From NCBI RefSeq assembly GCF_039555335.1, contig NC_092635.1, positions 53,945,755 through 54,009,754 on the forward strand: a stretch of 64,000 bases of DNA, read 5' to 3'. This document shows, piece by piece, positions 11,287 to 23,108 of this stretch. The notes beneath the pieces are model-generated. The model was not told the origin of the DNA and made no database searches. It worked only from the letters and a program-made list of their open reading frames with translations. Origin of the DNA: Amphiura filiformis. Taxonomy: Eukaryota; Echinodermata; Ophiuroidea; Amphilepidida; Amphiuridae. The number at the start of each line of letters is the position of its first letter. Position 1 is the first letter of the stretch. The position numbers and the translations under genes were made by a program.

Positions 11287-11476
11287 TTACTTTATTAGAA
11301 TTGAATTTGCCACCCACTGCATCAGACACAATATTAAAAAATGTAGCATTATAAAGTTGTTATTAAATATTCATAATCCATCAGGGACTAAATCTGGGTA
11401 TGGTTGCAACAAAAACAGAGACTTTACCATTATGCCACACTGCTCTAACAAACAAATAAAATCTGGAAAAACTTAC

Positions 11477-11626
11477 CACTCAAACAGTCCCCATCATAAG
11501 CAACTCTCAATTGTGCATCATTATTAGCACAGGCTTCAAGTAATAGTTTACATCTGTTAGAGTAGGTCTTGCCATCTGAACCACAAACTGGATTGTATTC
11601 TGCACTGCAAACTTCTGGACATTCAT
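11477..11626 (-). CDS. Kazal exon K16 (type C)
   Basis: 150-nt phase 1-1 exon, donor g|gtaagt, acceptor gcttcag. CPEVCSAEYNPVCG, NRCKLLLEAC, LRVAYDGDC. P1-equivalent Ala. Module 4. Nucleotide sequence is near-identical to K8 and K20. Confidence 0.94.
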
Positions 11627-11839
11627 CTGAAGCAAAGAAGAAAACTTTGGAATAAATGATTCCAAATTGCTACTGCATTTACATGTGTAAATATGCATGT
11701 AAAAGACTACTTCCACCAAATATCACCTCTCTCTCCTTAGTATGAAATATAGAAAGGTTAACTTTTTGTTACATCTGAACACAATGCACAATGGTCTGGC
11801 ACCCCCTGTAAGTGTAAAATCAAGGTATCTTAAGCTTGT

Positions 11840-12010
11840 ATATATGTATGTGTGGGGTGGGTATGTGTGGAGGTAGGTATGTGTGGTATTGGTACGTGTG
11901 GGGTGGGTATGCATAGGGGTTGTATGTGTGGGATGGTATGTGTGGGGTGGGTATGTGTAGGGGTAGGTATGTATGGGGTGGGTAGGTGTGGTGGTTATGT
12001 GAGTATATAT
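11840..12010. repeat. GT-rich minisatellite
   Basis: Imperfect tandem copies of tatgtgtggggtggg and variants on the plus strand. The ORFs it opens (Gly/Val/Met-rich) are repeat artefacts. No other feature in the K15-K16 intron. Confidence 0.75.
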
Positions 12011-12157
12011 GCAGGCGTATGCAAAACTGAATTTGTCTATAATATTTTCCGATCTACCGTACTGTTCACTTGTTTGTAGTAAAAAAACACATATCTTTAA
12101 TAAACCACCAAAATTCTGAGGAAATTATAACACAGACAAGAATTCTGTCAGACTTAC

Positions 12158-12313
12158 ATGCTGGTTGACATCTTCCATAGTAGAGTCCTCTTAAGTCAGG
12201 TTTATTAGTACAAGCTTCTCTGCCTAGTTCACATCTGTTGGAGTAGGTCTTGCCATCATTGCCACATACTGGGTCATATTTAGCAGTACATACTTGTGCT
12301 TGAGAACACCATT
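12158..12313 (-). CDS. Kazal exon K15 (type B)
   Basis: 156-nt phase 1-1 exon, donor t|gtaagt, acceptor cttcccag. Cys1-x5-Cys2 (CSQAQVC), CTAKYDPVCG, NRCELGREAC, YYGRCQPA. P1-equivalent Ala. Module 4; nearly identical to K11. It opens no long ORF of its own but has intact splice sites and all six cysteines. Confidence 0.94.
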
Positions 12314-12638
12314 CTGGGAAGTGAAATCAACCGTATTATCATTGTATGATTATTTTTATTTTTTGCTCTCAAATTTATTTAGCTTTCATTATCTTAATAG
12401 TTGCTGTCTTAAAAGTGATCTAGTTCACCATTTCTTGGTGGAAACAAGCTCTAGCCTTATTCCAAGGATATGATAGTGATTTATATACATAATATGAAGA
12501 GATGATATCAATGTCATGGCTCAAAACATGTCTTGATTCAATTGGACTGTGAAGTAACAGCACACTTCAATGGAACTTTAAAAAAATACTAAGAACTTTA
12601 TCTCATGAACAGAACAAGCCTGTGTTTATTACTGTATT

Positions 12639-12923
12639 CACTGTCGAAAAGACGTAATAATCGGATTAATTATCATAGCAATAGATGAATACTGCACTAC
12701 AAGCAGGTTGCACTCATCACCTATGTATGTTTGCAATCATAGATTGAATACAATACCGCTCTTTTCAAAGATACTAATCTTACAGGTGCGAGTGGTCAGC
12801 ATTTCTTTGACATCTGTGGTTCAATGCATAGGTACCGCCTGAACCTTGTAATGCAGGTTGATATAGTCAAAAACTGTGTTTATTTATTGCTATGCTAGTT
12901 AATCCGATTATTACGTTACAGTG
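12639..12923. mobile_element. 285-bp MITE with about 35-bp inverted termini
   Basis: acgtaataatcggattaa with tcatagcaata near the left end is matched by the inverted ttaatccgattattacgt at the right, both bounded by cactgt/acagtg. Non-coding. The rest of 12314-13180 holds nothing recognised. Confidence 0.7.
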
Positions 12924-13180
12924 ATTACACTAATGAGCATATATCTCGTACAATATTCCCTTTATAGGGACGCTATGTAGTGCATCAGAAGCATAGCGAG
13001 CTTCATTGGGTTGGAGGAACTGAACTTAATTGAGGGGGTACTGATCATGTTTTCAGCAATTTTCAATGGATTTTTCAACATATTCACTTCAAATGGGTGG
13101 AGGCATATAAAATTATGTCACTGAAGTACATTGTTACATCTTTGGTTTGCCTTCAAAAATAGCCATTTTAGAATGCATAC

Positions 13181-13336
13181 CTCTGCTGAAAGCACACTCT
13201 CCTGCATGATCTACACTCAGTTGCTTATTCGTATTACAGGCTTCAAGTTGAAGTTGACATTGGTTGCCATAGGTCTGTCCATCTGTTCCACAAACTGGAC
13301 TGTAGTCTTGTGGACACACATCTGGACATGGTGGTT
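13181..13336 (-). CDS. Kazal exon K14 (type A)
   Basis: 156-nt phase 1-1 exon, donor g|gtatgc, acceptor ttgtacag. EPPCPDVCPQDYSPVCG, NQCQLQLEAC, DHAGECAFSRG. P1-equivalent Gln. Opens module 4. Nearly identical to K10, including flanking intron sequence (gaatgcatacctctgctgaa region). Confidence 0.94.
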
Positions 13337-14250
13337 CTGTACAAAAATATATCAAAGATGTGTTGTAAGATTAAACCATATGAAAGTGTTTAATTGCATT
13401 ATTCTTGGCATTAGGGAAATATATACTTAGGTGTGCTGTATAGTATTCAGCTCTTGTGCACCATGTATACCAATATCCACTTCCTAAATCTGCCATTGTC
13501 ATTGTTATCATCATGGTCATAATCATCATCACCAATTGGCTGTACCATTATCTCTTTCTTCCATGGCTGTACTGATGGAATTTTCTCCCAGGCTTATTAA
13601 GGAGAAATATATGGTTTTGTAACTAATTCCAAACTACCAAACATCTTCATCTTTCTTGATAGCCACAATGTGTAGGTACTCAAATAGCCACTCTGAGTGT
13701 TTTCCTATTTTCCTTTCTTGCCCAGTAATTTATTAGTGAAGTCCCTGGACCCAACATCTACAAGGAAATATTAAGCTTCCATCGTGCCTCTTGTCCTTCT
13801 CTGAAAAGGTCTTCATATTTCCACTTTTTTAGTGTCAATAAATTAGTGTATTATAGTAAAATGGGCTCTAAATCAAAAATTTCAATGACAACCAATGATA
13901 CGGATTCAGTCCTATGCCCTGTTTCCCTCAAACTGTAAAATGAAATTCATTGTAATTATCATAGTTATTAGGCCAAACCAACATTATAATTTCCAATTAC
14001 AGAACATGCTATTATTATTTTCCCCTTAATAAACACATAGATTGGAATTTTCCATGCCTGTGCCTTCTAAGTGTGCTTGAATTCAGCTAACGCCGGTACA
14101 GTGTTCAGACCTGGCGACATCAGCCATCTTATGCGCGAAGTTTCTTTTGTGCACACTTGCGCTATTTTTGAATTTGCTCACAAGGTACCTTAGCGTTGAT
14201 CCCTATAGGCAACATGCCATGAATCCGTGGTATGATTTTTCCAAGCTTAC
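13337..14250. other. Intron K13-K14, nothing recognised
   Basis: About 0.9 kb of AT-rich intron. No ORF with domain signal, no clear inverted termini and no tandem repeat seen. Confidence 0.6.
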
Positions 14251-14415
14251 CTGTAGGTGCTACTACAACACATTCACCAGCGTACGCTGCTCTCAGGTTT
14301 TCATTTACAGTACAGGCTTCACGTCCTAAAACACATCTACTGGAGTAGGTTACACCATCCGTACCACATACTGGCTCATATATTTGAGTACATACTTGTA
14401 CATCACGACAATACA
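14251..14415 (-). CDS. Kazal exon K13 (type D)
   Basis: 165-nt phase 1-1 exon, donor g|gtaagc, acceptor ttatag. Cys1-x5-Cys2 (CRDVQVC), CTQIYEPVCG, SSRC, GREAC, NENLRAAYAGEC, VVVAPT tail. P1-equivalent Gln. Module 3. Almost identical to K9, with matching intron sequence upstream of the acceptor, so modules 2 and 3 separated recently. Confidence 0.94.
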
Positions 14416-15125
14416 CTATAATGGGGCAAAAATAACACCAGTTAGTCAAGTTGGCTCCCTAATCACAAATCTTGCCTGAAAGTTCTTTGACACCAAAAGA
14501 ATGAATCTGGTATTCTTTGGGTACTATAATGCATACCCAAAAAAACAACAACAAGAGGTTAATGTTTTAGCTAGCACTGTTCAGTGGCGATAATGGAGCA
14601 ATCCAAAAGGATTGTGAGACAACTCTGGTGCATAGTATGTAAAGAGGAACTCAAAACCACTGCAAACACTTTACACTTTAAATTACCCTCACCTATAATA
14701 GACGAGCTGCATAATGCAAGTTAGGTACTTTATCAGCACACTTTGTGCCATAAATCATATCAGGGATTTGACAGAAAGTCACAAAACACATTACAAATGT
14801 GTGCATGAATTAAGGGCCAACAATGGATCTGAGCACTTATTAAACACACACTGGAAATCTTTATAAAACTGGTCTCATGTTATACAATCAGGGATAACAA
14901 ATTGTGCACAATTTCCAAACACATTCCATAGGGGCAAGTCAGATAACTATTTACAGCAAATTATCTCCTCTTTATTAAACATCGGCTGGTCTGTTCTCTT
15001 GCTGGTGAAGTTGAATTGTTGTTCATCATTGACTTGCCATGCAAGGGCAGAAGTTTACAACTAGACATTCAACATGCAGAAAATAATACAATCTCATGAA
15101 ACCCATCTTTCTATTTGTGACTTAC
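14416..15125. other. Intron K12-K13, nothing recognised
   Basis: About 0.7 kb. The part next to K13 matches the intron next to K9; otherwise no feature. Confidence 0.6.
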
Positions 15126-15275
15126 CACTCAAACAGTCGCCATCATAAGCAACTCTCAATTGTGCATCATTATTAGCACAGGCTTCAAGTAATAGTTTAC
15201 ATCTGTTGGAGTAGGTCTTGCCATCTGAGCCACAAACTGGGTCGTATTGTGCAGTGCAAACTTCTGGACATTCAT
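15126..15275 (-). CDS. Kazal exon K12 (type C)
   Basis: 150-nt phase 1-1 exon, donor g|gtaagt, acceptor tataccag. DECPEVCTAQYDPVCG, NRCKLLLEAC, LRVAYDGDCLSG. P1-equivalent Ala. Module 3. About 28 bp of downstream intron (acttaccact back to atctttctat) is shared with K8. Confidence 0.94.
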
Positions 15276-15790
15276 CTGGTATAGGAGAGACAAAAAAAAA
15301 TTCATTTATTGATAACGTTAAGTTTAGTCCTTTAATCATGAGAATGATAACATTTCAGTACAAATAGAGATGACCATATTACAAAGGTGCACCATATAAA
15401 AATAAACAAATTTTTTTCAGTAGGGCAGCATGCATAAAAGTTCTTTCTTAATTGGGTACAACTTCACAAATGACCAACACTATGATTGTTTTTGCCTGCA
15501 AAGTGTTTGTAAAGAAGGTAATGGGGACACGCATCATGCACAAGAATAAATAAACACAATGGGGAACGATTGCTTGCTACAAGAGGAAACTGAATATAAT
15601 TAATAAGAAAGAAAGAAAAGTTGAAAATGCTGGCACATTCCCTTGCTTTTTTTTTTTTCAAGCTGGGTTGTGTGCCGGTCGGGATTTGTGTTTATTTGTT
15701 GTCTTTTGGTTGGTAAACTGTTCTTTCTTTCCCTTTAAAGTGTTTAGCAACTCACTTGTTCACACCTTTTATATCAACATTATTAGCTCT

Positions 15791-15900
15791 GTCAAAGAAA
15801 TTATTATTTCTTTGATAGAGTCTACTCTGTCAAAGAAATTATTATTCTGTATTATGTTTACATGTATAATTGAATGGATGAAATAAAACTGAAACTGAAA
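15791..15900 (+). mobile_element. 110-bp 5'-truncated retroelement with a 25-bp target duplication
   Basis: A 25-bp sequence starting cttttatatcaacatt is repeated exactly at 15766-15790 and 15901-15925. The insert ends in the short tandem tail actgaaactgaaa, as LINE/SINE 3' ends do, so it is read as a plus-strand, severely truncated non-LTR insertion. Confidence 0.7.
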
Positions 15901-15991
15901 CTTTTATATCAACATTATTAGCTCTAATGCAACAAAAGCATAAAATCATGTACACCTCCTACTATATATGGTATATTTCAATGAAACTTAC

Positions 15992-16147
15992 ATGCTGGTT
16001 CACATCTTCCATAGTAGAGTCCTCTTAAGTCAGGTTTATTAGTACAAGCTTCTCTGCCTAGTTCACATCTGTTGGAGTAGGTCTTGCCATCATTACCACA
16101 TACTGGTTCATATTTAGCTGTACATACTTGTGCTTGAGAACACCATT
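15992..16147 (-). CDS. Kazal exon K11 (type B)
   Basis: 156-nt phase 1-1 exon, donor t|gtaagt, acceptor ttcccag. CSQAQVC, CTAKYEPVCG, NRCELGREAC, YYGRCEPA. P1-equivalent Ala. Module 3. Complete cysteine set; nearly identical to K15. Confidence 0.94.
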
Positions 16148-16499
16148 CTGGGAAAAGTAAAACAAATCTTATTATTATCTTATGATATAGGCATATATAC
16201 TTTACAAATTAGAGCAGTAACAATGAGCAATCAGATTCAACTGCTTGAATCAAAAATGTATCTTTTACCATCTTAGAAGAACTGCAATCTCCAGTGTGAT
16301 CTAGCTCACTGTTTCTGTGGTGGTAACAGACTTTAGCCTCATTCTCTTCATTCAAAGAAGCACTGCATCATGCATCAAACTATTTTTTGTTAACCTTAAT
16401 CCTGTAAAATTTTACAAAATCGTACAAAGTAAAACCACCAGCAGTCCAGCATGCATGCATGCCTCGTGATGCGATGATGCTTAGTTTTGTTGGCCATGC

Positions 16500-16600
16500 C
16501 AGCGAAAAACCCATGGGTACTGGGCAGGGATGTAGTGCTTAGCACACGATGGGTCTGGGGTTCGAATTCAGACAGTAACAAAAAACTGCTTTGTTCATCT
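16500..16600 (+). repeat. Possible tRNA-headed SINE fragment
   Basis: Plus strand 16559-16569 reads ggttcgaattc, a good Pol III B box. It is preceded by tgtagtgcttagcac, a weak A-box candidate, and followed by a pyrimidine-rich stretch. Boundaries unclear. Confidence 0.35.
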
Positions 16601-16771
16601 TCTCTCTTTTTTTGTTCCTTCTTTCCTTTCCGTTAAGCAAAAACCACTTTGAACACTAGGATTAATTGCTATGTACACATTGATACAGTAATGTGTATAA
16701 AAATGTTCCCCTTTTGTAGTGTACATACAGCTATGGTTTATCATCAGAGCTGGTTAATTTAGATTGCATAC

Positions 16772-16927
16772 CTCTGCTGAAACCACACTCTCCTGCATGG
16801 TCTACACTCAGTTGCCTATTCGTATTACAGGCTTCAAGTTGAAGTTGACATTGATTGCCATAGGTCTGTCCATCTGTACCACAAACTGGACTGTAGTCTT
16901 GTGGGCACACATCTGGACATGGTGGTT
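16772..16927 (-). CDS. Kazal exon K10 (type A)
   Basis: 156-nt phase 1-1 exon, donor g|gtatgc, acceptor tacatag. EPPCPDVCPQDYSPVCG, NQCQLQLEAC, DHAGECGFSRG. P1-equivalent Gln. Opens module 3. Confidence 0.94.
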
Positions 16928-17519
16928 CTATGTAAAAATATATCAAAGATGTGTTGTAAGATTAAACCATATCAAAGTGTTCAATTCCATTATTCCTGTC
17001 CTTAGATAATAAAGTTTATTGTATCTATACAATAAACAAATTTACCTCCTGTGAAAGAGTCTAACCCTGGTCCATAGCTTGTGCTTGGACAAATCAATAT
17101 GATTGATTTATTGATTGGTTGCCTAGTAATGGCTTTATTTAAGGACCAATGAGGTTTAAGGTCTATTGTTTGAAGTAGCCAATGGGAAGTGGTTAATAAC
17201 CTTCTGACACTGCCAGTGGTTCAGGGATTAGGCACATTTTTATCTGTCATGGAAGGAGAAGGTTGGATCTCCAATGTGAAGAAAATTTTCCCACCCACCA
17301 CACCCAAAAATTTAGGTCATATCCCAGTATTCAATACCTTTGTGGACAGTCACTTGGGAGCATTAGTTGGCTGGGAAGGCATCCATATCGTACGGGGTAT
17401 AGAGGTACATAGACATAAAGGGTATTGCAGTCTGCGTTTTAATGGTAGCTTCTGGGCATGGGCAAATTACCAGGAAGAGGGCGGTTAAGCTGACCAAGGG
17501 AGAGGATTCAATAAGTGCA

Positions 17520-18330
17520 CATTTTGACTTCTCTTGGAGAGGTTAGGCCACATTTGGGTATACAGATCTAGGTGTTCAGGAAATCCATTTAAAAAGGGTT
17601 CTGTAGCTTGCGGTTAATATATTGCTGTTAACTTCTTTAAAAAGTTGGGCCACACTTGGCGAGTGTGGAAAGGGCTTGAGAGGACCCTGGAGGGCCCCGT
17701 ACCTTACATGAAATTAATTTGGGTTAACTTCTCTGCAAGAAGAGGAGTTGGGCCACACTTGTGTGTGGGCCAGGGAAATTTCCCGGAGGGCCCCGTATCT
17801 TATGAGGAATTAATTTGGGTTAACTTTTGCGAAAAGTTGCGAAGTTGGGCCACACTTGCATGTGTGCAAAGGGGCTGAGGAAATTCCCTGGGGGGCCCCG
17901 TAGCTTATGAGGAATTTGGGTTAACTTCTTTGCGAGACAAGAAGTGGGGCCACACTTGCGTGTGTGCAAAAGGGCTTGGGGTAATACCATGGAGGGCCCC
18001 ATATTCATTAATTCATTTTCATTCATTCATTTCTTTCATGCATTTAAAATGTATTGTACAAGGAATTAACTTGGGTTAACTTCTCTATGAGAAGTTGGCC
18101 CCGTATTAAATTCATTCATTTTCATTCATTCATTCATTCATTCATTCATTCATTCATTCTTCATTGCATTTCATTTATGCATCTTACATGTACAAGGAAT
18201 TAATGTAGTGTAGGCATGAGCTTGGGAAATTACCGGGAGGGCCCCGTATCTTACGGGTGAGTAATTTAGGAATTGGCTCGGGAAATTCCCGGGAGGGTCC
18301 TGTATCTTACGGGTGAGCCAACACTGTGTG
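17520..18330. repeat. About 100-bp tandem repeat (degenerate) with attc microsatellites
   Basis: gttgggccacacttg recurs near 17645, 17750, 17847 and 17946 with gagggccccgta and gggttaacttct at matching offsets, giving a unit of roughly 100 bp and at least four copies. More degenerate pieces run to about 18320. Simple (attc)n runs interrupt it at about 18005-18030 and 18110-18165. ORFs here are repeat artefacts. Confidence 0.75.
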
Positions 18331-18903
18331 TGTATAAAGATGGGAACAGTAAAGACTATCCAGGTCAAAAATTGTGGCGGTAAAAAAGGGACAGGGCCAC
18401 AAATTTAATCTTGAATCGAATTATATGAAAATAATTGGATCACCATAGGTAATTGTATAAGTGTTTACAAATGGTAATAATTCGTAACGAATAAATTTGA
18501 GAAATAGTGCATGAGAAGTTGAACGAAATATGTCAAATATCCAGATTCCTGAATGTTTCCGGCTTCAGGAAAGTAGGATTAATGTATATGCACTTTTCTA
18601 AGGAATTTATATTAAAGGATTGACTCAATAAATGTATGTAAACTTCTCTGGAGAAATTTTCTCTTGAAAAGTTAAGCCAAGTTTGATGTATTATAACGGT
18701 ACCCTTTGGGTCCGTATTTTATTGGATAAGCTGAAGTTAAATCCAATTCTGGTTTACAAATAAATGGAGATACTCCTGACAGATATGCCAGCAAAACTTT
18801 TGAGTAAAATGTGCCTCATTTCATCTGGGGGTAATTACATACTAATATGTACTGTATGTTGATTGGTTGTTGCGCACCATGTATCCGATATCCATTTCTA
18901 AAA

Positions 18904-18958
18904 TTTGCCATTATCATCATCATCATGGTGATGATGATGATGGTGGTCATCATCATTA
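18904..18958. repeat. (atc)n / (gat)n trinucleotide palindrome
   Basis: tcatcatcat followed by gatgatgatg and catcatcat forms a simple-sequence fold-back. It creates an Ile/Met run in a spurious plus-strand ORF. Confidence 0.75.
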
Positions 18959-18979
18959 ATGTTTTTTTATTACAGAAGA

Positions 18980-19400
18980 CAACTCCTCAGAATAGGCTAT
19001 TCCATTCCATCAACTCTCCATGTGGAAAGTTCAGAAAAATCTTCCGCATGGGGAATATGAATTTCAAACGGAATGACCACATTTGTCAGCTCCATTTGAA
19101 TTTAATACACCCTGTGATAAAAGGTGTGTTTGAAATGGAGGGTGTGTTTCAAATGGAACTGTTGATGTGTTCATTCTATTTGAAATTCACACTCCCCTGT
19201 GGAAGCTATTCCCAAAATCGTCCACAGGCGGAGTGTGGATTTTAAATGGAATAGCCTAATGGGATATTCCAGTTGAAATCGATAAACTTTCTATGGAAGA
19301 CATGACCTTAATCTTCCACACATGGGGTATGCCTTACAAATGGAGTTGACTGAATGGGTGACTCCACTGAAATCTACACTTGGTGTATGAATTCAACTGG
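18980..19400. repeat. Interspersed 'attccagttgaaatc' family copies
   Basis: Several direct and inverted copies of the family also seen near 6650-7200, 49460-49760 and 50110-50300 (gtggaaga, atttcaaatgga, ggaatagcc). Non-coding. Confidence 0.55.
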
Positions 19401-19667
19401 AATAGCACAATACCAGAATGCACCAAGTCAAATGACTATTGGTGCCCAATGACTTGGTCCTGGTGCACTTGGTCCTGGTGCACTGGATTTCTGTCTGCTT
19501 TCAGGCCATTCAAAGCATATAATTGCCTAGGTGCACTTGTAACATTGCCTTGGATTGCCTTTCCTCTCAACATTTTATTTGATGGTGTGAAGACATTCAA
19601 CTCCATAGTAGCCTCACCAATATTAATTAACAATTACTGAACATGCAAATATTTTTCAAAAGCTTAC

Positions 19668-19832
19668 CGGTAGGTGCTACTACAACACATTCACCAGCAT
19701 ACGCTGCTCTCAGGTTTTCATTTACAGTACAAGCTTCACGTCCTAAAACACATCTACTGGAGTAGGTTACACCATCTGTGCCACATACTGGCTCATATAT
19801 TTGAGTACATACTTGTACATCACGACAATACA
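19668..19832 (-). CDS. Kazal exon K9 (type D)
   Basis: 165-nt phase 1-1 exon, donor g|gtaagc, acceptor ttatag. CRDVQVC (x5), CTQIYEPVCG, SSRC, GREAC, NENLRAAYAGEC, VVVAPT. P1-equivalent Gln. Closes module 2. The first eight residues resemble the B-type start (CSQAQVC) more than the other D exons, suggesting exchange between B and D exons before modules 2 and 3 split. Confidence 0.94.
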
Positions 19833-20401
19833 CTATAATGGGACACAAATAACACCAATTAGATATGTTGGGTCTTAGATCTATTTGTGATCTTAATCTT
19901 CTAGTTTCATCTGGCATTGTTAGCCTTTAACTGTGAGAAAATACAGTGTACAGAATTAATTGTACTTAACTTTGTAGGTTTTTTGATGTCATTGCATTGT
20001 ATTCATCATTCAGTAGTAATATCAGTGCAATACTTTATAATAGTCTGTTTCATCTGAAGTTGAGAATAATGCCATGTTACATTTTACAGCGACAGATTTG
20101 AATCGCTGCATTTACACTGTTGCGTTGCCAGCATATAGACAATTAAATCACCCTTCTACACATGTGTATATGCCCCACAGGATTTAGCCAATATGTGCAA
20201 TGCAAATCTGCCACTGCAAAATCCAAGATGGAGTTGCTCTCAACATGAGATGAGTCACACCATACTACACATTCTATAAGTGCAGTAACATTGGTGCCTT
20301 GATTTGAGAATAACAGGACCTTTTCCAAGATGATCATAATACAAGAGACTTTGATAGCAATAATATAATCTCATGAACCCATCTTTCTATTTGTGACTTA
20401 C
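19833..20401. other. Intron K8-K9, nothing recognised
   Basis: About 570 bp. The edge next to K9 matches the K13 intron; no other feature seen. Confidence 0.6.
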
Positions 20402-20551
20402 CACTCAAACAGTCGCCATCATAAGCAACTCTCAATTGTGCATCATTATTAGCACAGGCTTCAAGTAATAGTTTACATCTGTTGGAGTAGGTCTTGCCAT
20501 CTGAGCCACAAACTGGGTCGTATTCTGCACTGCAAACTTCTGGACATTCAT
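20402..20551 (-). CDS. Kazal exon K8 (type C)
   Basis: 150-nt phase 1-1 exon, donor g|gtaagt, acceptor gcttcag. DECPEVCSAEYDPVCG, NRCKLLLEAC, LRVAYDGDCLSG. P1-equivalent Ala. Module 2. Confidence 0.94.
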
Positions 20552-20896
20552 CTGAAGCAAAGGAATAAATGACTCAAATATTCACATGTTCATGCAAGTT
20601 TGTGTGAAAATATGTATGAATGATAACAATCAAGTGCAAAATTGCTGGACCACTTCCACAATTCATTGACCCTCACTGTTCCCCTTATTCAATGTTGTAT
20701 ACCAAACGCATCAATTTTGAAATGTGCTACACCTTTGCACTTAATTGTAGTTTGACTTAATTTCCCCCTTAGTAATATGAATGAGCTTCTGTGACCTCTG
20801 ATCACAATGGTCTGTATGTACGCATAATATATGTATGCAAAACTGAAATTGACATACTATGTGTGCTAGTATAAAATGTTTCATTTTCCCTGTTTG

Positions 20897-21010
20897 TCAG
20901 TGGCGTAGTGTCATGGAGGGCACATGCTCCACAATCGATTTGAAAATTTAAAAATTGCCAAAAAAAGGCTTGCCCCCAATCATGGTTGGTGCCCCAACAT
21001 AGTATGACTC
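20897..21010. repeat. Possible hAT-like 'cagtggcgtag' repeat
   Basis: cagtggcgtagtgtcatg resembles the CAG(G/T)G termini of hAT-type elements seen elsewhere in the window. The right end (catgttacactac) is only partly inverted and no 8-bp duplication was confirmed. Confidence 0.3.
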
Positions 21011-21124
21011 ATGTTACACTACTATCATTTATACTGTTAAATATACATAGCTTTAATAAACCACCGAAATTTTGATAAATTATAAATGTCTTACTAATAC
21101 AGACAAGAATTCTGTCAGACTTAC

Positions 21125-21280
21125 ATGTTGGTTCACATCTTCCGTAATAGAGTCCTCTTAAGGTAGGTTTATTAGTACAAGCTTCTCTGCCTAGTTCACA
21201 TCTGTTGGGGTAGGTCTTACCATCATTACCACATACTGGTTCATATTTACTTGTACATACTTCTGCTTGAGAACACAATT
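21125..21280 (-). CDS. Kazal exon K7 (type B)
   Basis: 156-nt phase 1-1 exon, donor t|gtaagt, acceptor ttccacag. CSQAEVC (x5), CTSKYEPVCG, NRCELGREAC, YYGRCEPT. P1-equivalent Ser. Module 2. Confidence 0.94.
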
Positions 21281-22077
21281 CTGTGGAAAATAAACTTAAT
21301 CCTATTACTATCATATGATGCGTAAATTATACTTTGTTGCTAAATAATGCAACAAAAATTAGCAATCAGATCCAAAATTATAAATAGCATTGTTTTTGGC
21401 ATCTATGTTTTCTATTGTTATAATATTTGTGTGTAACTTTGGGTGTGATCAGCCACATGCCTAACATCTTCGATGGCATCCACATCTCATGTAATTTTAC
21501 ATGTATTTGCTTGAATCTGTATATTATATCTTGTTATGTGAGAAGAAAACAATTAAATTGAATTCAATTGAATTGAATTTTAATCACAAGTTTGGCTTTC
21601 ACAAATCACAAACTAGTTCATTGGTGTAAATGGGTAATGTAGCCCCATTCCCTGGGAATGAGAGGGTGTTATTATCCTGGAGTTCCATTAACATAAGAAC
21701 ATTTTTGAAAAATGAATCCTAAGAACTGCAGGCAATTAAAGCTCGATTTAAGCTTAGGGTTTCGTTCATTGTTGTATATAATACACTGATACAATATATC
21801 ATCACCAAGATTGTTTTGAATGTTTTCCCTTTTTCAAGTGCATCATAACATTCGTTTATCATCAAATCCAGTCAAATTACAGGCATGAGCATACACATTT
21901 ATGTCTGGAAATGGGTACAAACCTGGAAATTTTTAAAAATCTGGAAAAGTGCATAAAATTGAACAAAAAGCCTGAAAATGGATTGAAAATAAATAAAATT
22001 GTGAGAATTTTGACATCACAAAAGTCTGGTCCAGTGTTTTGACTGCAAATTCTCATGCCTGAAATTCGAATTCATAC
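21281..22077. other. Intron K6-K7, mostly featureless
   Basis: Contains a tandem aattgaattcaattgaattg tract at about 21550-21580 that resembles the 3' tail of a non-LTR element. Otherwise nothing recognised. Confidence 0.45.
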
Positions 22078-22230
22078 CTCTGCTTATAGCACATTCTCCT
22101 GCATAATCAATGGTAAGTTGCCTGTTGTTACTGCAAGCTTCAACTTCTAGTTGACATTTGTTGCCATAGGTCTGTCCATCTGTACCACAAACTGGACTGT
22201 AGTCTTGCTGACACACTTCTGGACAAGCAA
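22078..22230 (-). CDS. Kazal exon K6 (type A)
   Basis: 153-nt phase 1-1 exon, donor g|gtatga, acceptor atatcag. VACPEVCQQDYSPVCG, NKCQLEVEAC, YAGECAISRG. P1-equivalent Gln. First domain after W2, opening module 2. It lacks the EPP start of the other A exons. Confidence 0.93.
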
Positions 22231-23108
22231 CTGATATTCAAACAAGGCAAGGTTACATTAAATATAATTACACAAAAAGTACATTTTTGTACCATACTGC
22301 TGTTTTCCTTGGTTTTTTAGGACTTATTTATTCACTTTTAGGCAATTTATACATAATACATTGAATAAGCATTTAAACAGTCTTCATATAAAAGAAAGAC
22401 ATGAGGATTGTCCGATGAGTAGCCTGGTGGTAATTTTTGATAGCCCTCAGTGGTGTTGGAAGCAATAAAATTTAGGGGGGTCAGGGGACGAACATAATTG
22501 GTTCTGATTTTACTGGGACTTCTTTTGCGTGTACAAAAAAAATCACACTATTTAAGCCCAATTTTGTGTGTTTTGCCATTTTATGGACCAAAATTGTTCA
22601 ATTTTACCCTATTTGGGCCAAAAACCTGTTTTTTTGGTGCTAAAAGGAAGACACAAAGGGGAATTATTGCTTTATTTCTTCTTCTATTTTCTTCTAAAAA
22701 TTTAGCGGATCCTGACCTATGGTTGCCCTTCAGTTATTTTTATATATTCAAAAGCTGATTCCCATTCTTGAATATGAACATTTACATTTACAGGCATTTA
22801 TGGCACCATTCACCAAGGTACCATGGCGCTTACAAAAATATACACAAAAAGTCAAATAACAAGCAAATGGTTCAAGAAACCTTTAAAAGTGTGGTGCAAA
22901 ATTGAAATACCTGACTTTATGTGTTGATTGTCTGAGACTGCACTTCAAGTTGCTCTGCGTCAGATGAAATTGCACAAATTTTAAAAATCTGGTGCAAAAG
23001 TGCAGCCCAAGATAAAAAAATCACTTCGAAGACTGATTGTAATGTAAAGATTACTTAAGTTCCATAATGATCTTCTTTGAAACTTTAAATATGATATGAA
23101 TGTAGGCG

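Noticed and set aside
17189-17878. Plus-strand ORFs of 77-99 aa
   Set aside because: The 17645-17878 ORF lies in the degenerate 100-bp tandem repeat; the 17189-17488 ORF has no recognisable domain.
18847-19245. 132-aa plus-strand ORF
   Set aside because: Built from an (atc)n run and interspersed repeat copies.
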